DNA from: JBBDIP01 sp050260675
GTDB taxonomy: Bacteria > Bacillota > Sulfobacillia > Fermentithermobacillales > Fermentithermobacillaceae
Reading direction: 5' to 3'
DNA length: 64,000 bases
NCBI GenBank assembly: GCA_050260675.1
Contig: JBLNCN010000005.1
Coordinates: forward strand, 868,001-932,000
Part shown: piece after piece, positions 8,401 to 19,700 of the stretch
Layout of the letters: the number at the start of each line of letters is the position of its first letter
Numbering within the stretch: position 1 is the first letter of the stretch
Made by a program: the position numbers and the translations under genes
Notes under the pieces: model-generated
Told to the model about the DNA's origin: nothing
Seen by the model: only the letters and a program-made list of their open reading frames with translations
The model's database searches: none

Positions 8401-11400
8401 TAAGGCATCGTAGGACTTTACCTGGGCGCTGTCCTTGTCGTACTCAAGTTTCTGGATAGAGGTGTAGGGGTCTTGCTTCTCAACGAGCCTACCCATGGCG
8501 TCGTAGACGTTCGTGAAGGTATTGCCGCGCCAGTCGGTGGTGGTCGTGAGGTTCCCCATCTTGTCGTAATCGAAATCGGTTACCCTCAAGACCGTCCCTA
8601 CGGTCATCCGGGTATCGTCGAGCCGGTTCAGTTCGTCATACTTGTTCTCGACGGTGGTCCCGTTGCCATCTGTCTCAAACCTCTTGTTGCCGTTCTTGTC
8701 GTACATGGTGGAGGTCGTTATGACCTGTGTGCCGCTCTCGTTACGCTGCATATGCGATAGGACGCGGCCCTGGTTATCATAGTCATAGAGGTCGATCTTA
8801 CCCAGAGTATCCTTCTGTTTCTTGAGGTTCCCCAGGACGTCATACTGGTAGGTCACGGTGTTAGTCGGGATGCTCGCGTCTCCAGGGTATGCCGCTTGTC
8901 TCAGATTCCCAAAGGCGTTGTACTGGTAGACGACCATGTTGCCGTTCCCATCGGTCGAGGAGGTCTGCCTTCCGGCGAAGTCGTAGGTGCTCCCCGCCAC
9001 TGTCTGTTCAGGCGAGCTTGAGGTCTTCCTGACTGTAACGAAGACCACGTTGCCGGCATCGTCGTGCTGGTAGCCTGTGATAGCGCCCTTGGCGTTGGTC
9101 TCGGACGTCTTCCGCCCGAGTGCGTCGTACTCGTACTTCACAGTGTAGGCAAGCGCTCTGTCTCTGCTGACTGCGTCCCTGACCGTGACCAGCTGGTTCG
9201 CAAGGTTATAGGTGTACTCGGTGCCGTACCCGGAGTTGATGCGCTCGTCCACTGTGCTGCCGGTTCCTGCGTCGTAGCCCCGCCCGGTCAGTTCCTTTAT
9301 GAGGTTGCCGCTGGTATCGTACTTGAACGCTTTGGCAACCAGCTCAGTCCATGTCTCCACCCACTGCATCGTGCCGGGGTCCACAGTCTTCCCGCGGAAC
9401 TTCATGATCTTGGCCTTGAGGCGGCCCATATCGTCGTATAGGTACTCGGTCCTGTCCATCTCCGAAAGGACCTTCAACGAATCGTAATTCTCCGCCGATA
9501 CCTCCGCGATTTTCCTCCCAGCTCGGTCGCACCAGTAGGCGGTGGTACACGGTTCGGAATCGACTACGTTGGTTACAGTCGAGAGAAATCCCCTCCGGTC
9601 ATAGGCATACGTGGTTACATTTCCGTTGGCGTCCGTCCGAGTGAGGGGTTTCCCCTGCCAGTCGTAGGTGGTGGATGCAGTGATGGTAGTGGGATTGCCG
9701 TACTCATCCTGTCCGGGCATACTGACCGAGGTTTGCCTATTGAGGTAGTCGTAGACGTACGTCGTAGTGACACCGTCAGGTGTGGTGACTGTCTCCAGGT
9801 TCCCATTCTTGTCGTAGGTGGAGATCGTGGTAAGCACGAGATCCTGCGAGTCCTCGAAAGAGTTGGCGTAGATGTCCCCGGCGCGCACATGCTGCTTCTT
9901 CTCCACCTGCTTACCGAGGTGGTTGAAAACGTACTCGGTAGTTATCTTGTCGAGGGCATTAGTATAGACGTCCTGCCTAGCCAGGTTCCCGTCAGCGTCG
10001 TACTGGTACTCGGTCTTCCGCCCCTCGTTATCTGTGACCGAGAGAACCTTTCCATTCCCGTCGTACGTCCAACTCTTTGTCACAAAGGATGCGGGGACCT
10101 CATCGAGCAAGGCCTCGGTCCTCCCGCGGTACTCAAACCTCTTCCTTCCCGCCTTGTCATACTCAGTCCTGGTGTAGGAGTACATGGTCGCGCTGCCTGA
10201 GACCTCAAGTGGGGTCCACTGCTCCCCAAGCCTCCCCAAATCGTCGTACTTGAGGGTCACAGTGCTCCCGTTGGGTCGGGTAACCATGTGCACCGTACCG
10301 TTGAGGTTGTACGACGTGCGTGTAACCGCGCCGTCAGGGTCATGCTGCTCAAGTAACCTGCCCGCGTAGTCGTAGATGCAGACAGTCGCGGCGCTCTCCG
10401 TGTCGCTGAAGTAGATGATATCGGTCTTCTGCGTCTTGGACGGTTGGCCACCACCGATAGCAACTATCGCATAGGAGTGTTCCTTCAGGAGGACCCTCGG
10501 CGAAAAGGCGTTCTCCCTGAAGTACTCCTTGGTGACCCGGTTCAGGCAGTCGTATTCGTACTCGTAGACCGAACCGTTGTGCTTGGTCTCCGAGGTCCTG
10601 TTCCCGAAGACGTCGTAGGCATAGGTGGTCGTGTAGCCCTCAGGGTCCGTAACCGTACGGGTTTTGCCGTGGGGGAAGTAGCTGTACCGGTAGCCGTGGC
10701 TGGCGCCCGTGTACGTCCCGCCGGCGTCCAGACCTGGTACGTACTGCTTGGGTTCCACGACCTGGACCTTCCTGCCCATTTCGTCGTAGACGGTCCTAGT
10801 GGTTTCCCCGCCGTGAAGGATCTCCTTCACGACTAAGCCGTTATCATCGTATTCGTACCGGGCAAGATAACCCTTGGGGGTCAAGATCGAAGTCCTTCGA
10901 CCCGCTGCGTCGTAGTCGTACGTGGTGGTCTTCTGCAATGGGTCCTTCACCGTGGCGGTATTGCCGTGTGGGTCGTAGGTGTATGTCGTGACGTGCCCCT
11001 CAGGGTCTTGCATGGCCTTGACCAGCCCCGCCACGTTGCAGCCAAATAAGCTCTGGGCCTCAGCCTTGGTGCAGTACTGGTACTGTGTGATGGCGAAGTC
11101 AGATGGGTTGCTGGTACCTTCCACGTACTGGCCCGTCTTTATGAGCGGCTGTACTTTCTTTAGGAGGTTCACCTTGGCCGAATCGTAGACATAGAAGGTG
11201 GAGTAGCCGCACTCATCGGTCTCCTTCACGAGGTTGTTCTTCTCGTCGTACCAATACTGCCGGAAGCCCGTGTCAGGGTTTGTGATCCTCGTGACATTGC
11301 CCCGCGCATCAACCTCGTAATTGGTCGTGTTGCCGTTGCGGTCCGTAGTGGATTTCACATCGCCGTAGAGGTTCTTTCCTCCGTAGAGGTAGTACTCGGT

Positions 11401-13707
11401 AAAGGCGGACTTGCCCTCGGGATCTTGGACCTGAGTGGTGTAGTTGGACTCATCAAACCAGTAAGTCCACTGTCTTGTGCCGCCCTCTAGGATCGTAGTG
11501 CGGCCATCGCCGTATGTGTATGAGTTGACGCACCCGAAAGCATCTGTCGCCTCTTTGACCTTATGCTGGTTGGCGCCGGCGGAGTGATCGTAGACGAGTG
11601 ACACTAGGGTCTCGTTGGAGTGGTTAGCGATCCGGTTAAGGTAGTTGCTGCCGTCATAGGAATACCTCATGATGCCGCCCTCGGGGTCGGTAACCGTTGT
11701 GAGCCTCTTGCTTGAGTCGTAGCCGTAGTACACGTTAATACCCTCGGGACCCACGATGTGATCGATAAGGGTGGTGTGCTGCGCGTTGTAGTAGAGGGTG
11801 TACGTCCTTCCCACGGTATCCACGATGGTCGAGATCTTGCCGCTCCCACCGTAGTTCACGGTTACCTGATTGCCGTTGCGGTCTTTCATCCATGACAGCT
11901 TACCGTCGGTGCGGAAGCCATAGCTGTATTGATCCTTGGTGGTAAGGATGTATGTATTGTCAGCGTTCTTCACGAAGGTGCTGCGTGAATCGAGCGGCGC
12001 AAAAGCGCTACCGTTCTTCTTGAACATCTGGATGCCGCCGCTCGGAAGATGGACGGTTACAAGATCGGCGCCTTCCATGTACGATTCAAAGCCGAAAGTC
12101 CAGCCCCTTCCAAGGGGACCCACCTTGTCGTTCTTGGAGTTGTAGGTCCTACTGATGTTCACCTGGAAGCCCGGCGCGGGGACGCTTATGTCATTTGCCG
12201 TCACCGAGAAGTTGCCGGTAGCGGGGTTGATGCCGCTCTCGCCGTAATGGAGAGTCTCCCGGATCTTGGCAAGTTGGTCTGCCGTGAACCAGGAGTCGAG
12301 GTCCGACGGATCCAGAGGCGGAACCGGCTCTCCGGCGTTGGGGTCAATCCACCCGTCCACAGGTGGACGAGCACCTGTTAGGGCGGCATATGCGTTGATC
12401 CGGCCCTCGGTGCCGAGTTTCCCGTCCAGAGCCGCGCAGACAACCACGTTGTCCTTTACCCTCTGGGCGATGTCGCTGTAAGAGAGGTTGGGCAGGTAAC
12501 TCTTGGAAAGAGCCACGACGCCGGTAGTAAGCGCCGCCGACGCCGATGTGCCGCTCAGATAGCCATAGGTATTCGCGGGCGCGGTCGACAGGATGTTCTC
12601 GCCGGGAGCTGCTACATCGACTGCTTGTCCGAAAGTTGAGTAGGCGGCGAGGCTCCCGTCACTCTCAATCGAGGCTACGGACAGCATGTTCGGGATGTCA
12701 AAAGCCGTGGGATAGACTGGGTACTGGGCAATGTCTCCGCCTCTGTTTCCAGCCGCGACCACGAAGAGGATCCCGCTGCTCTCCATGGCGTCCTTGAGCG
12801 CGGGGTTGTCGTCGTAGCCCGAGAAGCTGCAGTTCATGAGCTTTACGCCCATAGCAACCGCATAGTTGATAGCTTCTATGGCGTCAGAGGTGTAGCCCGA
12901 GTCGCCGCTGATGAACTTCAGGGGAAGCACCTTTACGTTGGGAGCAACACCGGTGATGCCTTGGGTGTTGGAGGTCGCGGCGATGATGCCCGCGGTTTTT
13001 GTGCCGTGGGTGTCGGACTCCGCTCCGTCAAACACTGTATTGTCCGCGTTGGCGAAGTCCCAACCGTTCACGTCGTCCACGTAACCGTTTCCGTCGTTAT
13101 CGAGACCATCCCCTGGAACCTCGTCAGTGTTCACAAAGATGCTGGCAAGAAGGTCAGGGTGGCTAGTGTCGACTCCGGTATCCAGGACGCCCACAATCAC
13201 TGAACCCGAACCTGTAGTGAGGTCCCAGGCGGGAGACGCGTTGATATCAACGCCGACCCTGCCTGTCACCCCTTCCACTTCCTGTCCGGTGTTGGAGAGA
13301 CCCCACTGCTGGGGGAACATGGGGTCCGCCGGTAATGAGCTTACAGACAATCTGTAGTTCGGCTGGGCATACTCGACGTCCGGGTTCTTCCGGAGTTCGT
13401 CAATGACTGCGGCGATGTCCGCGGTTTTGTCTACCTCAAGCACGTCCATTTTCCTCTGGCTGAAGCGCTGCTTGGTCTCCAATTTTGCGAGGCCGAGCTT
13501 GCCCTTTGCCAGGGACTTCACACTCTCAGCCTTCTCCTCATTCTTGAACTTTACAAGGATCTCAACCTTGGCCCTGTCCGCATAACTCATAGGGGGCTGG
13601 GGCTTGCCGAAGCCGGCCAGAGACACTAGGGGCTGAGCGGCCGCGCAGAGAGCCACCAGTAGCACGATTGCGAGGAGTCTTGTGATCTGACCTGTGTGTT
13701 TTCTCAT
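5479..13707 (-). CDS. Secreted subtilisin (S8)-RHS repeat protein with C-terminal type-44-like toxin domain
   Basis: 2742 residues. Start is ATG at 13707 (GGAGGGG upstream; an in-frame GTG at 13728 is less likely). Order: signal peptide (about 1-32); inhibitory propeptide (about 45-125, ending EYAQPNYRLSV); S8 peptidase with Asp176 (VLDTGVDTSHPD), His234 (DTHGTKTAG), oxyanion Asn321 (AAGN) and Ser388 (SGTSAS), plus a calcium-loop-like DGLDNDGNGYVDD; then from about 490 an RHS entry segment (NPATGNFSVTANDISV) and dozens of YD repeats; the RHS core ends RYLDPTGH near 2384. The remaining 358 residues are variable and end in a domain resembling polymorphic toxin type 44. The protein should be exported, packed in an RHS shell and cut by its own or its neighbour's protease. 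It lies 29 bases after the upstream S8-RCC1 gene. Confidence 0.93.
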   Translation of the reverse strand: MRKHTGQITRLLAIVLLVALCAAAQPLVSLAGFGKPQPPMSYADRAKVEILVKFKNEEKAESVKSLAKGKLGLAKLETKQRFSQRKMDVLEVDKTADIAAVIDELRKNPDVEYAQPNYRLSVSSLPADPMFPQQWGLSNTGQEVEGVTGRVGVDINASPAWDLTTGSGSVIVGVLDTGVDTSHPDLLASIFVNTDEVPGDGLDNDGNGYVDDVNGWDFANADNTVFDGAESDTHGTKTAGIIAATSNTQGITGVAPNVKVLPLKFISGDSGYTSDAIEAINYAVAMGVKLMNCSFSGYDDNPALKDAMESSGILFVVAAGNRGGDIAQYPVYPTAFDIPNMLSVASIESDGSLAAYSTFGQAVDVAAPGENILSTAPANTYGYLSGTSASAALTTGVVALSKSYLPNLSYSDIAQRVKDNVVVCAALDGKLGTEGRINAYAALTGARPPVDGWIDPNAGEPVPPLDPSDLDSWFTADQLAKIRETLHYGESGINPATGNFSVTANDISVPAPGFQVNISRTYNSKNDKVGPLGRGWTFGFESYMEGADLVTVHLPSGGIQMFKKNGSAFAPLDSRSTFVKNADNTYILTTKDQYSYGFRTDGKLSWMKDRNGNQVTVNYGGSGKISTIVDTVGRTYTLYYNAQHTTLIDHIVGPEGINVYYGYDSSKRLTTVTDPEGGIMRYSYDGSNYLNRIANHSNETLVSLVYDHSAGANQHKVKEATDAFGCVNSYTYGDGRTTILEGGTRQWTYWFDESNYTTQVQDPEGKSAFTEYYLYGGKNLYGDVKSTTDRNGNTTNYEVDARGNVTRITNPDTGFRQYWYDEKNNLVKETDECGYSTFYVYDSAKVNLLKKVQPLIKTGQYVEGTSNPSDFAITQYQYCTKAEAQSLFGCNVAGLVKAMQDPEGHVTTYTYDPHGNTATVKDPLQKTTTYDYDAAGRRTSILTPKGYLARYEYDDNGLVVKEILHGGETTRTVYDEMGRKVQVVEPKQYVPGLDAGGTYTGASHGYRYSYFPHGKTRTVTDPEGYTTTYAYDVFGNRTSETKHNGSVYEYEYDCLNRVTKEYFRENAFSPRVLLKEHSYAIVAIGGGQPSKTQKTDIIYFSDTESAATVCIYDYAGRLLEQHDPDGAVTRTSYNLNGTVHMVTRPNGSTVTLKYDDLGRLGEQWTPLEVSGSATMYSYTRTEYDKAGRKRFEYRGRTEALLDEVPASFVTKSWTYDGNGKVLSVTDNEGRKTEYQYDADGNLARQDVYTNALDKITTEYVFNHLGKQVEKKQHVRAGDIYANSFEDSQDLVLTTISTYDKNGNLETVTTPDGVTTTYVYDYLNRQTSVSMPGQDEYGNPTTITASTTYDWQGKPLTRTDANGNVTTYAYDRRGFLSTVTNVVDSEPCTTAYWCDRAGRKIAEVSAENYDSLKVLSEMDRTEYLYDDMGRLKAKIMKFRGKTVDPGTMQWVETWTELVAKAFKYDTSGNLIKELTGRGYDAGTGSTVDERINSGYGTEYTYNLANQLVTVRDAVSRDRALAYTVKYEYDALGRKTSETNAKGAITGYQHDDAGNVVFVTVRKTSSSPEQTVAGSTYDFAGRQTSSTDGNGNMVVYQYNAFGNLRQAAYPGDASIPTNTVTYQYDVLGNLKKQKDTLGKIDLYDYDNQGRVLSHMQRNESGTQVITTSTMYDKNGNKRFETDGNGTTVENKYDELNRLDDTRMTVGTVLRVTDFDYDKMGNLTTTTDWRGNTFTNVYDAMGRLVEKQDPYTSIQKLEYDKDSAQVKSYDALGNLTQFTYDKNGRLLSTIDPLNNETSQTYDNAGNVETKTDGNGHTTTFAYDEFNRLKTVTNAKAEVTTYTYDLCGNMLTQIDGNGNVTTYEYNARNLPIRKINHGGRGGAPGTYIYVDGLVESYTYYADGNLHTKTDRNGKTAVYTYDVHGRLLSQAIGSDAISYTYDDNGNQLTMSDSTGTTTRTYDEENRVLTKLTPQIGLSTFVYDITVGIMEGETAETSTDPKGNLTTRIYDRAGRLRQVIADGQATTYVYYPDGRRQSVLYPNGAREDYTYYANGLLHTLTNSNVGAVVMDTYIYTYDGAGNQLTKSDSRGVTTYTYDLLNRLETVTEPGGKVTSYTFDRAGNRLTESVTEGGATVTTTYTYDRQNRLTSTVTENGQTSEKTVYAYDGNGNTVSKSKRTTRPAGLHAQEEISLHRVGASANSDVTLYQYNVWNQLIMSQEGDKAVSYRYSGEGLRVEKTVNGVVTRYLYEGDRVVLEVDASLNEIARNTQGLNVLAREVDGTTAYYMYNGHADVTALIDASGTVLAMYYYDAFGNLLEQTGSIQNPFRYAGYFHDGETGLYCLNARYYDSRIARFLTEDTFRGSIVDPLSLNLYAYCLNNPVRYLDPTGHSATEWDKQNCTPEEVAYLDALGVAWETADQEGRAALHAEAERIRNQYRKENEIGSADGHTYVVDDDGNAHLNEYDQAHYSGGGSGGSSRDHDDDDDEPAYVPPMLSTARAIIDANQAAIPPAVPVPMQRKGTHSVASPLREADYAQFKNRPDVLSAIEYLTGKWDAVTTEAEKHRLWLEAERIRISARRGEQYNDRTDSILAMLRSNVSDLYEVSTVSMPSLAKGPMMVMDWYSFVQPFGKWDYKRTFAKELAWFPETGVCTFDGKFITAEELGNINYGYTGIAAGFGPKTLFTGGGWAAEREGTAGIDRGGPYYGDSMHDHFAIQWGIDLYYQQNPSPSVLINIDVRQILNILFGDD
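5482..6555 (-). other. Variable C-terminal tail of the RHS protein with toxin domain
   Basis: This is the segment after the RHS boundary motif YLDPTGH. The first 200 residues contain two copies of a helical unit ending in EAERIR (NQYR in one, ISAR in the other) separated by a Gly/Ser and Asp-rich linker (GGGSGGSS, DHDDDDDE). The last 135 residues hold the features I know from polymorphic toxin type 44: GKWDYK, GNINYGYTGIAAGFG, an AGW-like GGGWAAE, and YGDSMHDHFAIQWGIDLYY. The biochemical activity of that toxin family is not firmly known to me; Asp, His and Lys residues in these motifs are the candidates for catalysis. The domain assignment is by motif memory. Confidence 0.7.
6556..12072 (-). 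repeat. RHS/YD repeat-coding region
   Basis: About 5.5 kb coding for YD repeats of roughly 20-22 residues, typified by YTYDxxGNxxxxTD and similar lines, giving a degenerate 60-66-bp periodicity in the DNA. The repeats build the hollow beta shell that encloses the toxin tail in RHS/Tc proteins. The most conserved block, from FRYAGYFHDGETGLY to YLDPTGH at the low-coordinate end, is the RHS core. Many long antisense frames in this stretch are by-products of the repeated codon pattern. Confidence 0.9.
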
Positions 13708-13736
13708 GCTGTTCCCCTCCCTCTTCACTCAGCCCG

Positions 13737-16700
13737 CTATTGCATGTCGTAGAGAACCGACGCTGGTCCAGTCGCTTTGGCCCTAAAGCGTATGGTCACA
13801 AGCGCCCCGTCCAGGGTCCGGCCTTCAGGAGTGGGCGTGCCCACCGTGAAGATCACCTGGCCCTGAGCGCCCACATCGAATCTGGTAACGGTGATGTCAG
13901 TGCCTTTAATCGTCCCTATGTCCATATCCGTTCGAGGAGTGGTCGCGCAGAGGTCAAGGACTTCCAGTTTCGCAGGATCATAGACCACGGTGAATATCCT
14001 CTCGGTCACCGAGCCCACACTGGTGACCGAGATGACGAAGTCGACGACCTCGCCAAGAACGCAGCCTAGGGTTACGGAAGGCATCGAGGTCTGGACGGTT
14101 ACCGGAGGACTCCACTCGCCTTCGCTCACGGAGTTCCTCGCCTTCACCCTGTACGTGTGTTCTGTATTAGGCACGACGTTATCATGAGTGTACGTAGCAC
14201 CGGTGACACCTTGGGCTACAACCACTCCGTCAGCCTCGATATCGTAGGATGCAGCATTCTCAACCTCAGTCCAGGTGAGGGTCACTGATGTCGTCTGGCC
14301 TGACGCGCTCACGGTCGTGCCTTCCAGCATCGTCCCCACCGTGAGGAGCCCACTCCAGTCGCCCGTGCCGGTCTCAGTCCTCGCCCTCACCCTGTACTCG
14401 TAGGCGGTACCCGAGGAGAGCCCCTGGTGCGCATAGGTAAGGACGTCAAGGAGATTGGTCACAACCCCATCGATCTCAAGGTCGTAACCCACAGCTTCGG
14501 GCACCGCGTTCCAGTTGAGCGTGATAGCATCCAACGTGACGGTAGCCTTGAAATTGCCCGGAGCGCCTGGCTGGTCGGTGACCACCAGTTGCGTGGTGGA
14601 CCAAGCGCTGACTCCTCCTTCATTCCTCGCTCTTACACTTACCGCATGCCGGCTGCCCGCCAGAAGACCGGTCGCAGTGTACTCGGTGTCGTTTCCCCGG
14701 TAGGCCATTTCCCCGTCCAGGTACACGTCGTAGCCCGCGGCTCCGTCCACTGTGTCCCAACTGACAGTCACCGAGTCGGCGGTGACGCTCGTCTCAATAT
14801 TGCCAGGCGTCTCAGGAGGATATGGCAGGGTCGACGCAGTGACAGGGCTACTCCAATCGCCAGGGATATCGAGGTAGACACCCCTCACCTCGTAGGTGTG
14901 CGACATCTCGGGCGTGAGCCCGGCGTGGATGTACGCATTCCCGCTCACCCTGACCGGTTCGCCGCCGTTTATACGGACGTCGTAACTGGTTGCTCTCATC
15001 GCGACTTTCCAGATAAGCCCGATGGAGTCGCTGCCAGGAACGGCAGTGAGGTCTGTAGGCATACCCGGTTTGGCCGAAAGGGTAGTAGCAGCTACAGGAT
15101 CGCTCCAGGAACTCGCCTCTCCGCCAACCAGCGTAAGGACCCGATAGGTGTGCTCTGACTCCGCCGGGAGGCCTCCGTGGACGAATACCGTGTCGGTCAC
15201 TTGCACTGGATCCCCATCATCAACCTTGACCTCGTACCCATCAGCTTCGGGATAGGAATCCCAGGAGAGGACCACCTTGTCCACATCAGCGGCGGCGATG
15301 ATGCCGGTGGGTGGCTGGGGAGCCCCGGAGAGGGTGGATACGGTCAGCGACTTGCTCCAATCCCCGCGGACGCCGCCCTCGTTAACGGTTCTGACCCTGT
15401 AGGTGTGAGCTGTCTCCGGAAGGAGTCCCTCATCATCGTAGGAGGTCTCCATGATACCCCCGACCACCTCGCCGTCGGCCTCCACCTCGTACCCGGTCAC
15501 CCCGGAGCATTCGTCCCAACTGAGGGTTACGCTCGTGGGTTCTGCGTTGGCGCCTAGGTTCTCCGGCACAGGGTAGAGGTTGGTCCTAGTACGCACAGTA
15601 ACCACAGGGCTCCAGTCGGAGGGCTCGCTCCCGCTCACCGACCTCACGCTGTAGGTGTGCGTACTTCCGGGCTCCAGCCCTTCGTGCAGGTAAGTCGTCT
15701 CCCCTACAGCCGTCGGGGTCTCGCCATCTATCTCCAGCTCATACCCTACGGCGCTCTCAACTGCATCCCACTGAACGGTCACAGAGTCCAACGAAGGCGT
15801 TGCCCTTAGGTTCCCGGGGACGCCCGCGGGGAGAGAAGAAGTGGACACCGTGATGGGGACACTCCACCCGCTCTTGCCACTGGAACTCCTGGCTCGAACC
15901 CTGTAGGTGTGGTCTGAACTTGGCTCCAGACCGGCGTCTTCGTAAGTGGTATGGTTGCCTACGTTCCTAATGACTCCGTCCACTTCTACGTCGTACCCGG
16001 TGGCTCCGGAAACGCTTTCCCATGTGAGTGAGATGGCGGTGAGGTCCGGAACGGCAGCAAGACCCTCGGGGGCAGAGGGTGGGTGCGCCAAAGTGAACTT
16101 CGTACCTACAACACTCCACCCGCTCTCGGTGTTATCGCCCCTCGCCTTCACGCTGAACGTGTGGGCAGTCCCAGGGGTCAGGTCATCGAGAGTGTAGGTT
16201 GTAGCGGTGGTGTTGTACGTAGTGCCCCCCACCTTGAGATCGTAGTTCGTGGCTCCGTCCACCGAGTTCCACCAGATAGTCATAGTGGTTGCGGTTACGG
16301 TGGCGGCAACCTCGGTTGGAGGCCTGAGGAGAGTCTTCACCGTTGTCATATCAGTCCACTCGCCATACCCGGTCTCGTTCACGGACCTCACCCTATACAG
16401 GCGAGTAGAGTTAGGGGATAGGCCAGTGTCCGCATAGGCGGTGTTCTTCCCGTTGTCGATGGTCTGCCCGTCGATTTCAACCTCGTAGTAAAGCGTACCG
16501 CCGATAATCCCATAGGTGAGGTCGATCTCTGTCTCGAGGGAGACCGCCGAAACCCAAGGTGGTGTGCCATATATGCCCATCGGGAGCGGCGACGACAAGA
16601 CGTACGCCCCGCCTCCCAGTTGACCGTCGCTATCGGATCCCCACGCCCATAACGTCCCGTTTCTCCCGAGAGCAAGACCATGGTAGTTGCCCGCCGCCAC

Positions 16701-19700
16701 GGCGGTGACCTCTGTGAGCCCAGGTACCTGGACCGGCCTGATCCTTTGAGTCATGGTCCCGTCCCCCAGCTGATAGTAGTAGTTCCACCCCCACGCCCAT
16801 ACTGTCCCGTCTTCTTTCACAGCGAGGCTGTGGCACAGCCCCGCAGCAATGGCGGTCACTCCGGTGAGCCCGCTCACCTGGACCGGGCTGGCCCTATTAG
16901 TCGTGGTCCCGTCTCCCAGCTGGCCGGAGTAATTGCCCCCCCACGCCCATACCGTCCCATCTTCTCTGAGTGCGAGGCTGTGATCCTGCCCCGCAGCCAT
17001 CGCAGTCACTCCCGTCAGCCCGCTCACCTGGACCGGCGTGGCCCATTCGGTCACGGTCCCGTTTCCCAGCTGGCCGTAGGTGTTACGACCCCACGCCCAT
17101 ACCGTTCCATCTCCCTTAAGAACGAGGTTATGCCAGTGACCCGCCGACACGGCGGTTACCCCAGTCATCCCAGGCACCTGGACTGGGGTCTTCTTTGTTG
17201 TCGTGGTCCCGTCCCCCACTTGGCCGTAATCGTTGCGCCCCCACGCCCATGCCGTCCCGTTTCCCTTAACGACGAGGCTGTGCGCGGCACCCGCCGCCAC
17301 GGTGGCGACCCCCGTCAGCCCAGGCACCTGGATCGGACTGGTCCTTTGGGTCGTGGTCCCGTCCCCCAACTGGCCGTAGCCATTAGCCCCCCACGCCCCT
17401 ACCGTCCCGTCTCCTTTGAGCGCGAGGCTGTGGCCGTCCCCCGCAGCAATCGCGATCACTCCCGTCAGCCCAGGCACGTGAACTGGGGTCTTCCTCGTAG
17501 TCGTGGTCCCGTCCCCCAGTTCGCCATGTTCGTTGCGCCCCCACGCACGTACCGTCCCGTCTTCCTTAAGAACGAGGTTATGGCAGTAACCCGCCGCCAC
17601 AGCGGAAACCCCAGTCAGCTCCGGTACCCGGATCGGACTGGTCCATTGGGTCGTGGTCCCGTCTCCCAACTGGCCTTTGGCGTTGTTCCCCCACACCCAC
17701 ACCGTCCCGTCTCCTCTGAGAGCGAGGCTGTGGTCACTCCCCGCCGCCACGACGCTGACCCCCGCCAGCCCAATCACTTGGACCGGCGTGATCCTATCAG
17801 TCATGGTCCCATCCCCCAGTTTGCCGTCACGGTTGTGCCCCCACGCCCATACCGTCCCGTCTCCTTTAATGGCGAGGTTGTGGCGCCAAGACGCCACCAC
17901 GTCGGTGACCCCCGTCAGCCCATGCACCTGGACCGGCGTAGTCCTTAGGGTCGTGGTCCCGTCCCCCAGCTGGCCGCAGTCATTGTACCCCCACGCCCAT
18001 ACCGTCCCGTCCCCCCTAAGAGCGAGGCTGTGGTCGTCCGCCGCCGCGACAGCGGTGAACCCTGTCAGTCCAGGCACCTGGACTGGAGTCATCCCTGTGG
18101 TCATAGACCCGACCCCCAACTGGCCGCGGTGGTTGCGACCCCACGCCCATACCGTCCCGTCTCCCTTAACAGCGAGGCTGTGGCAATCCCCCGCCGAAAT
18201 GGCGGTCACTCCCGTCAGCCCGCTCACCTGGATCGGCCTGGTCGCTCGGCTTATCCGCGGGTCCCCCAGCTGGTAGTAGTTGTTGTCGCCCCACGCCCAT
18301 ACCGTCCCGTCTCCCTTCAGAGCAAGGGTATGGTAGATGCCCGCGGACAGGGCGGTGATTCCCGTCAGCCCCTTCACCTGGACCGGGGTCTTCCTTGTGG
18401 TCGTGGTCCCGTCCCCTAGCTGGCCGCCATTGTTGCGACCCCACGCCCATAACGTCCCGTCTCCTTTGAGCGCGAGGCTATGTTCGTCCCCCGCAGCAAT
18501 GGCGATCACTCCCGTGAGCCCGCTCACCTGGACCGGGCTGGTCCTTTGGATCGTGGTCCCATCCCCCAGCTGGCCGTCATCGTTATACCCCCACGCCCAT
18601 ACCGTCCCATCTCCCCTAAGAGCAAGGTTGTGATTATTACCTGACGCAACCCCCGTGACGTCAAGCACTGTTACGGGGGGACCACTGAACAGCGTGAAGC
18701 CGCTCCCACCTGAAGGAACGGCAGCGGGGCCATCCGGACCCTCACCGCCGATCAAGATGAGTCCATCACTCGGTGTTTCATACGCCGCATTGGCGCAGTT
18801 GATCTTGCCGCCCGAAGAAACCACGCTTTCAAGCGACGACAGCCTGTCGCAGTAGGTCAGGATCCTGCCTTTGAGTGTCATAGAGGTCATACTGCTGTCG
18901 GCAGCCAGCAATAGTGCCGCTTCCCCCGAGACAAATCCCGCAGCCATCGAGGTCCCGCTCTTGGTCTCGTGGCTACCAACTGGTGCCGTGCTCACGATGT
19001 CTTCTCCAGGAGCCGTCACATCAACGGACTCCAGTCCGTAGTTGGAGAATGCGGACAAGAAGCCGCTCCTGTTCACTGAAGCTACCGAGATGATGTTTTG
19101 CAGGACGAACGAGGCTGGGTAAACAGGGTTCTGGTCTATATCCATGCCGCTGTTGCCTGCAGCGCAAACGAATAAATGCGCCGGGGCGCCAGCAATGGCA
19201 TCCTCCAACGCCGGATTGTACGAAGTGCTTCCCCAACTGCAGTTCACTACCCTAGCGCCCATCGCCGTGGCGTAATCGATCGCCTCGATGATGTCGCTGG
19301 TATGCGCAGTGCCACCAGCCCCGAAAACCTTGAGAGGCATGACTTTGGCCCTTGGTGCAATGCCGGCTATTCCAATCCCGTTGTCTTTCTCGGCCGCGAT
19401 TATCCCCGCAATGTGAGTGCCGTGTTCCTCAGGCGTGGGGTTCGCGCTGTCGAAAACCTGGTTGCTGTTTTCGACGAAGTTCCAACCATGAACGTCATCC
19501 ACATAACCGTTTCCGTCTTCGTCAATGCCGTTGTCAGGTATCTCACCGGCATTCACCCACATGTTGTCTTCTAGGTCCTCATGGGTTATGTCAATGCCGG
19601 TATCAATGACCGCCACCACCACCCCTTCACCCAAGGAGACCTCCCATGCTCCAACGACGGCTGCGTCGCAAGCGTAGGGTGGATGCGCAGGGGCGTGGTC

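Noticed and set aside
6157..10836. Several rightward frames of 90-160 codons inside the RHS gene
   Set aside because: All lie antisense to YD repeats, have no family features and change with the repeat pattern.
16680..17948. 422-codon rightward frame opposite the RCC1 repeats
   Set aside because: It is the mirror of a 150-bp repeat without stops in that frame; composition is Pro/Arg/His-rich nonsense and there is no ribosome site.
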